The notes: a model not told the origin generated them from the sequence alone. DNA of 64,000 bases from Aquimarina sp. MMG016 (GCF_018100805.1 NZ_JAGJEA010000010.1:1-64000); one strand, 5' to 3'; positions 26,822 to 35,962 are shown, counted from the first letter of the stretch. Program-made: numbers and translations.

Positions 26822-28759
26822 TTAGAACTCTAAATTAAATCCTATTCTTGCATTTCTTCCTCTAGTACTAAACCCAAAAATCTCCTGATAATCTTCATTA
26901 GTAATATTATTTATTGCAGCATAAACACTAAAATTCTTCATTACCTGATGACTGATATAAAAATCTAACACTCCATAGCTATCTAGAGTAACCCTTGTTG
27001 GCTTAAAAGTCACTGGGTCCAGATTACCAAAATCATTATCACCCCTTTCTGTATTGAATTGGTAATTAAGAGAGGTATATGTTTTTTTACTTAATTGATA
27101 TCCAATACCAGCATTAATCATATGTTCAGCAAGTCTAATGTTGTTTTCTAATTTATCAATATTAGTATATGTATAATTTCCATTAATGGTAAGTTTGTCG
27201 TCTAATAGCTTGGCGGATATTTCTGTCTCAATTCCATCCACTTCAACATCTTCTTCAATATTTATGTTTCTAAAATTATTATCAGAAGCGATAAAGTTTT
27301 CTAATTTGCGATTAAAATACACCACACTAATCATAGCTCTTTTTTCATGAGATAATTCTATTCCTCCTTCAATAGTTGTACTTTCTTCTGGTTCTAAATC
27401 GGGATTACCTGATGAAAATGCAACATCATACAATTGAAACAATGATGGAGTAATATAAGCTGTACTATAAGAAGCTAATGCTTTGATATAGTTACTTCCA
27501 AAAGTGTAGGTGAAAGACGGATTAAAATTATATACCAAATGATTTCCGTAAGCGCTATGAATATTTAACCTGGCTCCTCCATTAATATTTAACCCAAATT
27601 TAGATGTATACACTAGATTAACATAAGGATCTATAATATCAAAATCGGCTTCATTATCATTAATAGTTTGTTCTAAGTCTTCGCTACCAAAAGGAATGCT
27701 GAACAAATTGAAATCGCTGTAAGAGCCATTTGCTCCTACAACCGTATAGAAAGTATTATTAATATTATACTTGTTATAAGCATCAAAAGTATATACCTTA
27801 CTCTCATATCTAGAAGGAAAATTAGAGTCAAATTCTCTTTCTAACAAAGCATAACTATCTACAAATGTAAAGCTACCGTTTGGGTATTTAGCTTCCCAAA
27901 AAGTTCCTCCACGCAACTGACGACTATTAAATCTATTATCTCCATCTACTCCAGCTGCAGCATCAAATTCATTCTTAAATTGATCGAGATTACCAAAAAA
28001 ATGAAATTTAAAGTTCTTGCTCCATTGGTACCCTAATTTAGCATATACATTAAATTTACTAAACGCATCACTTTCGGCATTATCAGCTTCTGCAGCTGAT
28101 AATCCATCAGTAAACTGATTTCCAAAACTGGCTACATAATTTACTTTTCCAATGGTACCATTTACAGAAGCAAGATTAACAAATTCGTTAATATCATAAT
28201 CCTGATCATCCTGAGATTGGTTCGTTCCAATACTGGATTGAAAATTAGCAGCAATTGCTTTTTTACTTTCAGCCTTGGTAGTGATATTAATTACTGCTGC
28301 TGCAGCTCCTGAGCCATAGAGAGTGCTTGATGCCCCTTTTAGAATTTCAATCCCTTCAATTTGATTTACAGAAAGTAATCTCAAATCGAAATCTCCATTA
28401 GAAGATGAAGGATCACTTACCGTTACACCATCAACCCTGATCACTACTTGTCGATTACGTCCTCCTCTAATATAAACTCCAAGGTTTTGACCTGCTGCAC
28501 TTCCACTACCATTAATAAACACACCTGCTACTCTGGTAAGTACAGTTGCTACAGATTGACCTTGACTACGTTCTAATTCTTCAGCACTAATTTTGGTAAT
28601 TACTTTACCACTCTGTTCTCTTTTTAATTTAAATTTTGAATCAGAAATTACAACTTCTTCTAATTCATTCATTTTTTCTTCTGTTTGTTGATCTTGACTG
28701 TATGTAACAGAAGATCCTAACATCAAAAATGTTACCCCAAAAAACAAATTCTTGTTCAT
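26822..28759 (-). CDS. btuB: TonB-dependent outer-membrane receptor, BtuB-like (cobalamin)
   Basis: A 645-aa protein with a signal peptide (cleavage near SVTYSQ, residue 22) and a TonB-box-like segment LEEVVISD. A plug domain covers about residues 35-165 (SVATVLTRVAGVFI, GVYIRGGRNRQVVIRVDGV, GIEILKGASSTLYGSGA). The rest is a 22-strand-type barrel ending with the aromatic C-terminus RIGFNLEF. The cobalamin assignment rests on the B12 riboswitch directly upstream and on the divergent cob and btu genes, because TonB receptors look alike. It should bring cobalamin or cobinamide across the outer membrane with TonB energy. Confidence 0.9.
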   Translation of the reverse strand: MNKNLFFGVTFLMLGSSVTYSQDQQTEEKMNELEEVVISDSKFKLKREQSGKVITKISAEELERSQGQSVATVLTRVAGVFINGSGSAAGQNLGVYIRGGRNRQVVIRVDGVTVSDPSSSNGDFDLRLLSVNQIEGIEILKGASSTLYGSGAAAAVINITTKAESKKAIAANFQSSIGTNQSQDDQDYDINEFVNLASVNGTIGKVNYVASFGNQFTDGLSAAEADNAESDAFSKFNVYAKLGYQWSKNFKFHFFGNLDQFKNEFDAAAGVDGDNRFNSRQLRGGTFWEAKYPNGSFTFVDSYALLEREFDSNFPSRYESKVYTFDAYNKYNINNTFYTVVGANGSYSDFNLFSIPFGSEDLEQTINDNEADFDIIDPYVNLVYTSKFGLNINGGARLNIHSAYGNHLVYNFNPSFTYTFGSNYIKALASYSTAYITPSLFQLYDVAFSSGNPDLEPEESTTIEGGIELSHEKRAMISVVYFNRKLENFIASDNNFRNINIEEDVEVDGIETEISAKLLDDKLTINGNYTYTNIDKLENNIRLAEHMINAGIGYQLSKKTYTSLNYQFNTERGDNDFGNLDPVTFKPTRVTLDSYGVLDFYISHQVMKNFSVYAAINNITNEDYQEIFGFSTRGRNARIGFNLEF

Positions 28760-28819
28760 GATTTTGACTATCTAATTTTAAAAAATAAGGGAAAAAAAGT
28801 ATGTAGTTTACCCATACCC

Positions 28820-28840
28820 AAACTTTTATCCCGAAAGTTT
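28820..28840 (-). other. Small hairpin between riboswitch and btuB (possible expression platform)
   Basis: AAACTTT (28820-28826) pairs with AAAGTTT (28834-28840), leaving a 7-nt loop. It lies between the riboswitch core and the btuB start and may be part of the switching region that exposes or hides translation signals. This is based on simple base pairing only. Confidence 0.35.
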
Positions 28841-28853
28841 GATACAAACGAAT

Positions 28854-29103
28854 TAGGGCAGGTCTCCTGGCTTGCGTCTTGTTATTCACCTTCCCATCCG
28901 CCGAGGGCAGACAGTGGTTTTTGAAGTCTTAATAACAAGCACCTATACACACTGATATTTTACTTATCAGTGCCGATTAGGCATAGCTTACAGTTGCGGG
29001 AACAGCTCAGGATTTATTAATTCTAAATTCAGAATTATGAATTCATAATTTATTCACCTGATTCCCTTTTAATCTTCAACACTTTAAAGCGTATCAGAAC
29101 CAA
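28854..29103 (-). promoter_or_regulatory. Cobalamin (AdoCbl) riboswitch upstream of btuB
   Basis: Read on the minus strand, the conserved parts appear in order: GGTTCTGATA start, AAAAGGGAATCAGGTG, CCTGAGCTGTTCCCGCAACTG, then the B12 box GCCAGGAGACCTGCC near 28870-28856. A variable arm (gaattcataattctgaattt) sits inside. It lies about 95 bp before the btuB start and points the same way, so cobalamin should repress the transporter. Confidence 0.95.
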
Positions 29104-29172
29104 AATTCAGCGCGAATGTATTATATTTTATAGAATTTGAGATTACTTTAACAAATAAATAATTTATCACAG

Positions 29173-29180
29173 TAACTTTG
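29173..29180 (+). promoter_or_regulatory. Possible -7 box of the cob operon
   Basis: TAACTTTG matches TAnnTTTG 25 bp before the cobU ATG at 29205. No B12 riboswitch is visible on this strand, so the cob operon may not share the btuB control. Confidence 0.4.
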
Positions 29181-29204
29181 TGCGCTTAAAAAAACCATTC
29201 TTTG

Positions 29205-29708
29205 ATGCTTTATTATATTACAGGAGGAGAACGTTCAGGCAAGAGTAGTTATGCTCAGGACTTGGCACTTCAACTCTCCGAATCCCCTTATTATCTAGCT
29301 ACTTCGCGTATATGGGATGACAATCATAGCAAACGAATTGATAGACATATTGCGGATCGTGATCATCGATGGACTTCTATTGAAGAAGAAAAAGAAATTT
29401 CTAAAGTCATTATCCCAAAGAGCGTAGTCGTTATTGATTGTGTTACTTTATGGTTGACAAATTACTTTGTAGATACTAAAAATGATATAGAAGCATCTCT
29501 TTCACAAGCTAAAGATGAATTTGACAAACTAATACAAATAGATGCTACTATCATTATTATTTCTAACGAAATCGGGATGGGTGTACACGCTTCTACAGAA
29601 ATCGGAAGGAAATTTACCGAATTACAAGGCTGGATGAATCAACATATTGCAAAGCACGCAGATAAAGCAATCTTAATGGTTTCAGGAATTCCTCTAAACT
29701 TAAAATAA
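29205..29708 (+). CDS. cobU: Adenosylcobinamide kinase / adenosylcobinamide-phosphate guanylyltransferase
   Basis: A 167-aa enzyme that phosphorylates adenosylcobinamide and transfers GMP to make AdoCbi-GDP. The P-loop GGERSGKSSYA begins at residue 6. Other family motifs are the segment RIWDDNHSKRIDRHIADR with the guanylylated His region, and VVIDCVTLWLTN and IIISNEIGMGVHAS. I use ATG 29205 rather than a TTG one codon earlier. Its stop abuts the cobT start, so it leads the cobU-cobT-cobS-cobC operon, divergent from btuB. Confidence 0.95.
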   Translation: MLYYITGGERSGKSSYAQDLALQLSESPYYLATSRIWDDNHSKRIDRHIADRDHRWTSIEEEKEISKVIIPKSVVVIDCVTLWLTNYFVDTKNDIEASLSQAKDEFDKLIQIDATIIIISNEIGMGVHASTEIGRKFTELQGWMNQHIAKHADKAILMVSGIPLNLK

Positions 29709-30743
29709 ATGAATTTCAAAATACAAACCGTTTCAAACCCTAAACTTCAAGAGCAACTTCAACATAAAATTAATCATAAGACTAAACCTATTGGCGCTCT
29801 AGGTACTTTAGAACAAATTGCTTTACAAATTAGTCTTATACAAAATACAGAGCAACCTGAATTAAACAAACCAACTATTATTGTTTTTGCAGGAGATCAC
29901 GGTATTGCAAAAAAAAGAGAAGTAAATCCTTATCCACAAGAAGTCACATCCCAGATGGTATATAATTTCCTTAGTAAAGGAGCTGCAATTAATGTTTTTT
30001 GTAATCAAAATGAAATTGACTTAAAAATAGTAGACGCAGGAGTAAATCACAATTTTAATGGAGCCGAAGGATTAATTAATGCTAAAGTAGATTATGGAAC
30101 CCAAAATTATCAGTTGCAACCCGCAATGACCATAGAACAATGCGAAAATGCAATTCAAAAAGGCGCTGATCTGGTAACCAAAGTATATCAAAACGGTAGC
30201 AACATCATTGGTTTTGGTGAAATGGGAATTGGTAATACTTCATCAGCTTCATTACTGATGTCGTATTTTACTAAAATCCCGATTACCAAATGCATTGGTG
30301 CAGGAACAGGTCTACAGGGTGAAGCTATCAAAATCAAACAAGATATTTTATCCAAAGTATTTTATAAATACAATCCGTCATCTGCTATTGAAGCTTTAGC
30401 AACTTTTGGGGGATTTGAAATTGCGATGATCACCGGAGCTATTTTAAAAGCAGCCGAATTAAAAATGACAATTATCATTGATGGTTTTATAGTAACTGCC
30501 GGCTTATTGGTTGCACACGCACTGAATTCTGACGTTTTGGATTACTGTGTCTTTGCACATACTTCTGGAGAGCAAGGACATCAAAAAATGTTACAATTCT
30601 TGGATAAAAAACCATTACTACAGCTAGGCATGAGACTTGGAGAAGGAACTGGTGCTGCTGTAGCATTTCCGATAATTCTATCTGCTGTAGCTTTTTTAAA
30701 TAATATGGCTAGTTTTGAGAGTGCCGGAGTAAGTAGCAAATAG
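29709..30743 (+). CDS. cobT: Nicotinate-nucleotide:dimethylbenzimidazole phosphoribosyltransferase
   Basis: A 344-aa enzyme that makes alpha-ribazole phosphate, the lower-ligand nucleotide of cobalamin. Family motifs are KPIGALGTLE near residue 25, IVFAGDHGIA, GFGEMGIGNTSSASLL, and the C-terminal LGMRLGEGTGAAVA with the catalytic Glu. The length is normal (about 340-355). Its ATG follows the cobU stop without a gap. The dimethylbenzimidazole itself would have to come from elsewhere, as no bluB is seen here. Confidence 0.96.
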   Translation: MNFKIQTVSNPKLQEQLQHKINHKTKPIGALGTLEQIALQISLIQNTEQPELNKPTIIVFAGDHGIAKKREVNPYPQEVTSQMVYNFLSKGAAINVFCNQNEIDLKIVDAGVNHNFNGAEGLINAKVDYGTQNYQLQPAMTIEQCENAIQKGADLVTKVYQNGSNIIGFGEMGIGNTSSASLLMSYFTKIPITKCIGAGTGLQGEAIKIKQDILSKVFYKYNPSSAIEALATFGGFEIAMITGAILKAAELKMTIIIDGFIVTAGLLVAHALNSDVLDYCVFAHTSGEQGHQKMLQFLDKKPLLQLGMRLGEGTGAAVAFPIILSAVAFLNNMASFESAGVSSK

Positions 30744-30792
30744 GTATGAGTGGTGAGGGAGCTTTTCTACAAGAATTAAAATTAAAAGGAAA

Positions 30793-31554
30793 ATGAAAAA
30801 AGAAATCCATATCTTCTTTACTGCATTAATGTTTTTTACACGTATTCCTTGTCCAAAATGGGTAAATCATGATCCCGAATATTTAAGATTGAGTTCCAAA
30901 TACTTTCCTCTGGTTGGAATAATTGTGGGGGGTATTGGCGCTGTTGTGTTCTACGGAGCTTCTTTTCTTTTTTCCATAGAAATTTCTGTCTTACTATCGA
31001 TTTTTACCACAATCTATGCCACTGGAGCATTTCATGAAGATGGTTTTGCTGATGTATGTGATGGGTTTGGCGGAGGGTGGACCAAAGAGAAAATTCTTTT
31101 GATTATGAAAGATTCTCGTTTAGGAACTTATGGTACAGTAGGCATACTTTTAATTCTAGCGATTAAATTCACCGCTTTAATAAAAATTCCTCCTTTTTAC
31201 ATTCCACTAGTATTAATATCCGGGCATAGTCTAAGTCGATTTATTGCTACTACACTTATCTATACGCATCCTTATGTTAGAGATACTGAAGACAGTAAAG
31301 CAAAACCTGCTGCAAAAAGCATGAATACACAGATGTTAGTCATAAGTGGGCTTTTTGGAATCATACCTCTTTTTTTATTTCAAAACCTATGGATTTTTCT
31401 CACTATTATCCCAATGTATCTGTCAAAAATGTTTTTAGCAGCTAAGTTTAAAAGATGGATTGGTGGACAAACCGGAGATTGTGCCGGGGCTGTTCAACAA
31501 TTAAGTGAAGTCGTTTTTTATCTTACAATTATAGCAATATGGAAATACATTTAG
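30793..31554 (+). CDS. cobS: Adenosylcobinamide-GDP ribazoletransferase (cobalamin-5'-phosphate synthase)
   Basis: A 253-aa polytopic membrane enzyme that joins AdoCbi-GDP and alpha-ribazole (phosphate). The family's metal-binding signature is clear: GAFHEDGFADVCDGFGGG (about residues 75-92), followed by MKDSRLGTYGTVG. About six hydrophobic segments are visible. The C-terminus has KRWIGGQTGDCAGAVQQL. It starts 49 bp after cobT and its end overlaps cobC by 16 bp. Confidence 0.96.
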   Translation: MKKEIHIFFTALMFFTRIPCPKWVNHDPEYLRLSSKYFPLVGIIVGGIGAVVFYGASFLFSIEISVLLSIFTTIYATGAFHEDGFADVCDGFGGGWTKEKILLIMKDSRLGTYGTVGILLILAIKFTALIKIPPFYIPLVLISGHSLSRFIATTLIYTHPYVRDTEDSKAKPAAKSMNTQMLVISGLFGIIPLFLFQNLWIFLTIIPMYLSKMFLAAKFKRWIGGQTGDCAGAVQQLSEVVFYLTIIAIWKYI

Positions 31555-32057
31555 TAAGGCATACTACTCCTGATATTAAAAAAGGGATTTGCTATGGACA
31601 AAGCAATTTAGGAGTTACAGACTCATTTCAATCCGAAGTAGAAAAAATCCATCAACAAATTCCTATTAACAAAATTGATAAAATATATAGTAGTCCATTA
31701 CAGCGATGTAAGCGATTAGCTGAAACTTTCAACCATCAAATAATATTTGATGACAGACTTAAAGAACTGAATTTTGGGGATTGGGAACTAAAACCCTGGG
31801 ATGATATTAACCAGAAAGAAATTGATCCCTGGATGAAAGATTTTGTCAATGTTCAAGTCCCTAATGGAGAGTCGTATGTTATGCTTCAGCAAAGAGTGAT
31901 GGAATTTTACAAGTCATTGTATCATTCTTCTACAGAAAAAATAGTTATTGTTACTCATGCCGGACCTATGAGAGCATTGATTGCCAGTCTTCAGGAAATA
32001 GAACTCAAAGATTCTTTTAGTATAAAAATAGGATATGGCGAAGTGATTAAAATTTAG
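31539..32057 (+). CDS. cobC: Alpha-ribazole phosphatase-like histidine phosphatase
   Basis: A 172-aa histidine-phosphatase-superfamily enzyme. The catalytic His is in LVRHT (residues 5-9; usual motif RHG), with YSSPLQRCKRLAE, a Glu-containing LNFGDWE and the second His in VTHAGPMRALI. It should remove the 5'-phosphate from alpha-ribazole phosphate or cobalamin phosphate as the last step of loop assembly. The operon position, overlapping cobS by 16 bp, supports this over a generic phosphoglycerate mutase. It ends convergently, overlapping the PP-loop ATPase gene by 4 bp. Confidence 0.9.
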   Translation: MEIHLVRHTTPDIKKGICYGQSNLGVTDSFQSEVEKIHQQIPINKIDKIYSSPLQRCKRLAETFNHQIIFDDRLKELNFGDWELKPWDDINQKEIDPWMKDFVNVQVPNGESYVMLQQRVMEFYKSLYHSSTEKIVIVTHAGPMRALIASLQEIELKDSFSIKIGYGEVIKI

Positions 32058-32710
32058 CCTAATTCCAGTGTTGTAAAATTATAATTAGAAGATTTTTCTT
32101 GATTCACCATCCGCACTTTTAATCTCTCCTTAAAAAGAGGAGCATTTGTCACTAATGTATGATACTCTCCGTTTTCGCCACAGGCATCCACATCCATCGC
32201 TTCCAGTTCCATAATTAAGGCTTTATCTATTGTTCTACCGAGAAAATCCGACCCTAAAGTTTGATTACAAGAAACAATTATCGCCTCGATACCATAATCG
32301 ATCATATCCAACACTAATTGTTTTCTTGGTTGTTGCCATAAAGGTAAAAAAGCATGTAAACCTGCTGCACTAGAAACCTTCTCTTCCCAGGCTTTATGAG
32401 ACTCGATATCAATATCACCAAATACAGAAGCTCCTATGTCATAAGTTTCGGTTAAAGATCTCAGGTTTTGGATATATAATCTCTCATAATCATTCCAGGT
32501 ACTTTCAAAAAAATGAATGGGCAAATCCAATGCTTTGGCTTGTGCTTCTAATATTTCCTTTGGGATTCCGTGTGATCGAGATCGATCTCCATATTCATTC
32601 AAAACATTAAGTAAAACTTTTGGAGTAAGTTTTTTCTCTACAGCTAGATGTAATGCATAACAACTATCTTTACCACCGCTCCAAGAGCATAAAAATGATT
32701 CTTTTTTCAC
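32054..32710 (-). CDS. PP-loop ATPase of the Dph6/DUF71 (ATP_bind_4) family
   Basis: A 218-aa protein with an N-terminal PP-loop SWSGGKDSCYAL (residues 9-20) for ATP pyrophosphate chemistry. It also has the family blocks GIPKEILEAQAKALDLP, VFGDIDIESHKAWEE, LPLWQQPRKQL, GIEAIIVSCNQTLG and GENGEYHTLV. The archaeal and eukaryotic relatives amidate diphthine on EF2, a modification bacteria lack, so the bacterial substrate is unknown. It lies between cobC and btuF, on the opposite strand to both, which suggests a job in cobinamide or corrinoid handling; this is inferred from position only. Confidence 0.85.
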   Translation of the reverse strand: MKKESFLCSWSGGKDSCYALHLAVEKKLTPKVLLNVLNEYGDRSRSHGIPKEILEAQAKALDLPIHFFESTWNDYERLYIQNLRSLTETYDIGASVFGDIDIESHKAWEEKVSSAAGLHAFLPLWQQPRKQLVLDMIDYGIEAIIVSCNQTLGSDFLGRTIDKALIMELEAMDVDACGENGEYHTLVTNAPLFKERLKVRMVNQEKSSNYNFTTLELG

Positions 32711-32901
32711 AAGCTTGTCATTAGAAATTCGATACTATTCGTTTAATATTTAAAATTATTCCGAATCTTTTACGTTTTATAGTAACATTTCCATACCGCA
32801 AATTAACGCTAAATTCCATAGAAATTCTCAAAAGTTATATCACAAGGATTAAAAATTATTTTAGAGTTTAAACTTATTCTTATTTAGTTATTTTTACCAA
32901 A

Positions 32902-34053
32902 ATGATTTATCACATGCGTAGCATTCTTATCATACTTTCTTTGTTTTTTATCTGCAATTCTTGCAAAAAAATACCTAAAGAGGCTGAACAGCTTACTGTA
33001 ATGTATCTGGCTCCTCAAGAGATTGAATATGCATCAGGGTTTACGATACAAAACAAAAAAAACTACAAAGAAATTAAAGTAACTTCTCCCTGGCCTGATG
33101 CAAAACATGCATTAACCTATATCTTATATCCTAAAGGCACTCAAAAACCCCTCCTTCATACTAATGCTACATTTATTGAAGTTCCTGTAGAAAAAATAGT
33201 AGTTACCTCTACTACAGATGTTCCAATGCTGGAGTATCTGGAATTAGAAGATAAATTGGTAGGATTTCCACATACTGATTACGTATCCTCAGAAAAAACC
33301 CGAACATTGATAGATAGCGGAAAGGTGAAAGAAATAGGAGGCGAAAGAAACCTAAATACTGAAGTGGTTTTAGAGCTATCACCTGATCTTATTATCGGAT
33401 TTTCTGCGACAGGAGATACCAAAGCTTATGACTTAATTCAAAAAACCGGTATACCAGTTGTCATAAACGGTTCCTGGATGGAACGACACCCATTAGCAAG
33501 AGCAGAATGGATTAAATTCGTTGCAGCTTTCTTCGGTAAAGAAAAAAAGGCAGAAGAAATCTTTTCGACCATTAAAAAAGATTATAATGAAGCGGTTTTA
33601 TTAGCTCAGAACACAACCAACCCTCCTACTGTTGTTTCCGGTAATATGTTCAAAGACGTTTGGCATGTACCTGGTGGTGAGAGTTATGTTGCAAAGTTTT
33701 TAAAGGACGCGAATACCAATTATCTATGGGCTGATACACAAAAGACAGGTAGTATAGGCTTAAGTTTTGAAAGTGTATTAGAGAAAGCTCAGAATGCAGA
33801 TCTATGGATTGGATCTGGCAATTCTAAATCGTTATCACAACTTAAAGAAAAGAATCACAGATACGAACTTTTTGATGCATTTAAAAATAAAACCGTATAT
33901 TCTTCAACATTAAAGATGGGTGTTAAAGGTGGATTGATCTATTATGAATTAGGGCCTATGCGTCCGGATTTAATTCTTAAAGATATCATTCACATTGCTC
34001 ACCCTCAAGTATTAACAGATTACGAACCCTATTTTTTCGAAAAACTAAACTAG
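32902..34053 (+). CDS. btuF: BtuF-like cobalamin ABC transporter substrate-binding lipoprotein
   Basis: A 383-aa lipoprotein (lipobox CNSC, Cys near residue 21) of the TroA/Fe-B12 periplasmic binding class. Two lobes are visible: VVTSTTDVPMLEYLELEDKLVGFP begins the first and LSPDLIIGFSATGDTKAY closes it, followed by a long connecting helix and the second lobe. ATG 32902 is used; ATG 32914 is equally possible. The permease gene begins directly at its stop. The cobalamin substrate is inferred from the surrounding cob genes and btuB, since the fold also binds siderophores. Confidence 0.88.
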   Translation: MIYHMRSILIILSLFFICNSCKKIPKEAEQLTVMYLAPQEIEYASGFTIQNKKNYKEIKVTSPWPDAKHALTYILYPKGTQKPLLHTNATFIEVPVEKIVVTSTTDVPMLEYLELEDKLVGFPHTDYVSSEKTRTLIDSGKVKEIGGERNLNTEVVLELSPDLIIGFSATGDTKAYDLIQKTGIPVVINGSWMERHPLARAEWIKFVAAFFGKEKKAEEIFSTIKKDYNEAVLLAQNTTNPPTVVSGNMFKDVWHVPGGESYVAKFLKDANTNYLWADTQKTGSIGLSFESVLEKAQNADLWIGSGNSKSLSQLKEKNHRYELFDAFKNKTVYSSTLKMGVKGGLIYYELGPMRPDLILKDIIHIAHPQVLTDYEPYFFEKLN

Positions 34054-35085
34054 TTGACCCCAAATAAATCATATAAAACTGTTTTTATCAGTATCATTAT
34101 GGTTCTGTTAGTATGTTTTATTACTAACATTAGCCTGGGATCTGTATTTATTCCTTGGTTAGACACTTTAAGCAGTTTAGTCGGCGGAACTGTAGAAAAA
34201 GAATCCTGGAGACATATTATTATAGATTATCGTTTACCGAAAGCATTAACTGCTATTATTGTAGGAAGTGGCTTAGGAGTTTCAGGATTATTGATGCAAA
34301 CTTTATTCAGAAACCCTCTGGCTGGTCCTTTTGTCTTAGGGATTAGTTCAGGTGCCAGTCTTGGTGTAGCCTTATTGATTTTAGGAAGTACAGCAGCGGG
34401 TATAGGGCTTTCTTCCTTTTTAATTTCAAAATGGGGATTGGTTATAGCCGCTAGTTTAGGTAGTGTTCTGGTGCTATTTGCAGTAATGTTGGTATCTATT
34501 AAAGTACGAGACACCATGGCTATACTGATCATAGGGTTAATGTTTGGAAGTATTACAACTGCTATCGTGAGTGTGCTCTCCTACTTTGCTCCTGCAGAAC
34601 AACTACAACAATATATTTTTTGGGGGTTCGGAAGCCTTGGAAATCTATCCTGGTATGACGTTATGATTTTTTCAGGAATATTTGTTTTAGGAATATTATT
34701 AGCAATAATGTCTATAAAACCTTTAAACACACTGTTACTGGGAGAAAATTATGCAAGAAGCTTAGGACTGAACATTAAAACTAGTCGTTTTCTTATTATT
34801 CTGGCAACAGGATTACTAGCCGGAAGTGTTACAGCCTTTGCCGGACCAATTGCTTTTATTGGTCTAGCTGTACCACACTTAACCAGACAGTTGTTTTACA
34901 CTTCGAATCATAAAACCTTGATTCCGGCTGTGTTATTATTTGGTAGTATTATTATGTTGATTTGTGATACTATTGCACAGTTACCCAGTACTGAATATAC
35001 GCTACCAATCAATGCTATCACATCACTAATTGGTGCTCCAGTAGTGATTTGGTTATTGGTAAGAAAAAGAAAAATGCTATTTTAA
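34054..35085 (+). CDS. btuC: BtuC-like FecCD-family ABC permease
   Basis: A 343-aa polytopic protein with about ten transmembrane helices. Family motifs include IIDYRLPKALTAIIVGSGLGVSG, NPLAGPFVLGISSGAS, the coupling-helix region LGLNIKTSR, and FAGPIAFIGLAVPHLTRQL. The start is taken as TTG 34054, immediately after the btuF stop. The first downstream ATG (34099) would remove part of helix 1. It forms the inner-membrane channel with btuD, and cobalamin specificity is inferred from context. Confidence 0.9.
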   Translation: MTPNKSYKTVFISIIMVLLVCFITNISLGSVFIPWLDTLSSLVGGTVEKESWRHIIIDYRLPKALTAIIVGSGLGVSGLLMQTLFRNPLAGPFVLGISSGASLGVALLILGSTAAGIGLSSFLISKWGLVIAASLGSVLVLFAVMLVSIKVRDTMAILIIGLMFGSITTAIVSVLSYFAPAEQLQQYIFWGFGSLGNLSWYDVMIFSGIFVLGILLAIMSIKPLNTLLLGENYARSLGLNIKTSRFLIILATGLLAGSVTAFAGPIAFIGLAVPHLTRQLFYTSNHKTLIPAVLLFGSIIMLICDTIAQLPSTEYTLPINAITSLIGAPVVIWLLVRKRKMLF

Positions 35086-35103
35086 GTCTAAATCTGAAAA
35101 GTT

Positions 35104-35898
35104 ATCGATAACGAAAACCTACATATTGTCCTTAAAACTGAAGATCTTTCTATTGGCTATCACAATAAAAAAGAACTCAATGTTGTGGCTGCCGATATTA
35201 ACCTAAAACTACACGAAGGAGAATTAGTAGGATTAGTTGGAGCTAATGGTATTGGAAAATCTACTTTACTCAGAACCTTATCCAAAGTTCAACCACCACT
35301 TCATGGAAGTGTATTTTTGTCAGATAAAGAGATTAGAGAATACAAAACAGTAGAACTTGCTTCTCAGCTAAGTGTGGTATTAACTGAGCAAATTGCTTCA
35401 AAAAACCTTACCGTATATGAATTAGTAGCTTTAGGAAGACAGCCATACACCAATTGGGTTGGTAAAATGAGTGAAGACGATATTGAAAAAGTTAAAGCCG
35501 CTATTGAAGTAACTCATATTACAGAGTTAACCTCTAAAAGATGTTTTGAACTTAGTGATGGGCAACTGCAAAAAGCTCTTATTGCTCGAGCAATTGCTCA
35601 GGACACACCTTTTATAATGTTAGATGAACCCACAACTCATTTAGACGTATATCATAAAGCTTATATTCTGAAATTATTAAAACGTCTTGCTTTTGAGACT
35701 AAAAAAACTATTCTTTTTTCTACGCACGAGATTGATTTTGCCATACAGTTATGTGATAAGATGATTGTAATGAATGAAGAAGGATTTGAGTTCGGAAGAC
35801 CCAAGGAATTAATTCAATGCCGGGCTTTTTCTTCTCTATTTCCAGAAGATTTGATTCTATTTGATGATAAATCCGGAAGGTATAAAGTAAGGGGATAA
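35104..35898 (+). CDS. btuD: BtuD-like ABC transporter ATPase with no ordinary start codon
   Basis: An ABC ATPase with Walker A GANGIGKST, Q-loop region VVLTEQ, signature LSDGQLQKALIARA (LSGGQ degenerate to LSDGQ), Walker B FIMLDEPTTHLD and switch His in FSTHEI. Clear family sequence begins well before the first canonical start, GTG 35185: the frame reads DNENLHIVLKTEDLSIGYH from 35107, as BtuD N-termini do. No ATG, GTG or TTG lies between the in-frame stop at 35095 and 35185. I place the start at ATC 35104, where homologues would have ATG; ATT 35125 is another option. It begins 18 bp after btuC and completes the btuFCD importer. Confidence 0.8.
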   Translation: MDNENLHIVLKTEDLSIGYHNKKELNVVAADINLKLHEGELVGLVGANGIGKSTLLRTLSKVQPPLHGSVFLSDKEIREYKTVELASQLSVVLTEQIASKNLTVYELVALGRQPYTNWVGKMSEDDIEKVKAAIEVTHITELTSKRCFELSDGQLQKALIARAIAQDTPFIMLDEPTTHLDVYHKAYILKLLKRLAFETKKTILFSTHEIDFAIQLCDKMIVMNEEGFEFGRPKELIQCRAFSSLFPEDLILFDDKSGRYKVRG

Positions 35899-35937
35899 GT
35901 TTTACTCGTTCTAAAATATTCCTACACCGTATTTTTT

Positions 35938-35945
35938 TATCTTTG
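35938..35945 (+). promoter_or_regulatory. Possible -7 box of the rmuC operon
   Basis: TATCTTTG matches TAnnTTTG and lies 18 bp before the rmuC ATG. The -33 element is not obvious. Confidence 0.4.
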
Positions 35946-35962
35946 AATAAATAAAAGATTAC

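Noticed and set aside
28665..28889. 74-codon minus-strand frame before btuB
   Set aside because: It overlaps the btuB start in another frame and the end of the B12 riboswitch; no coding character.
35185..35898. btuD starting at GTG 35185
   Set aside because: This start would remove the first strand of the ABC domain; conserved family sequence is present upstream in the same frame.
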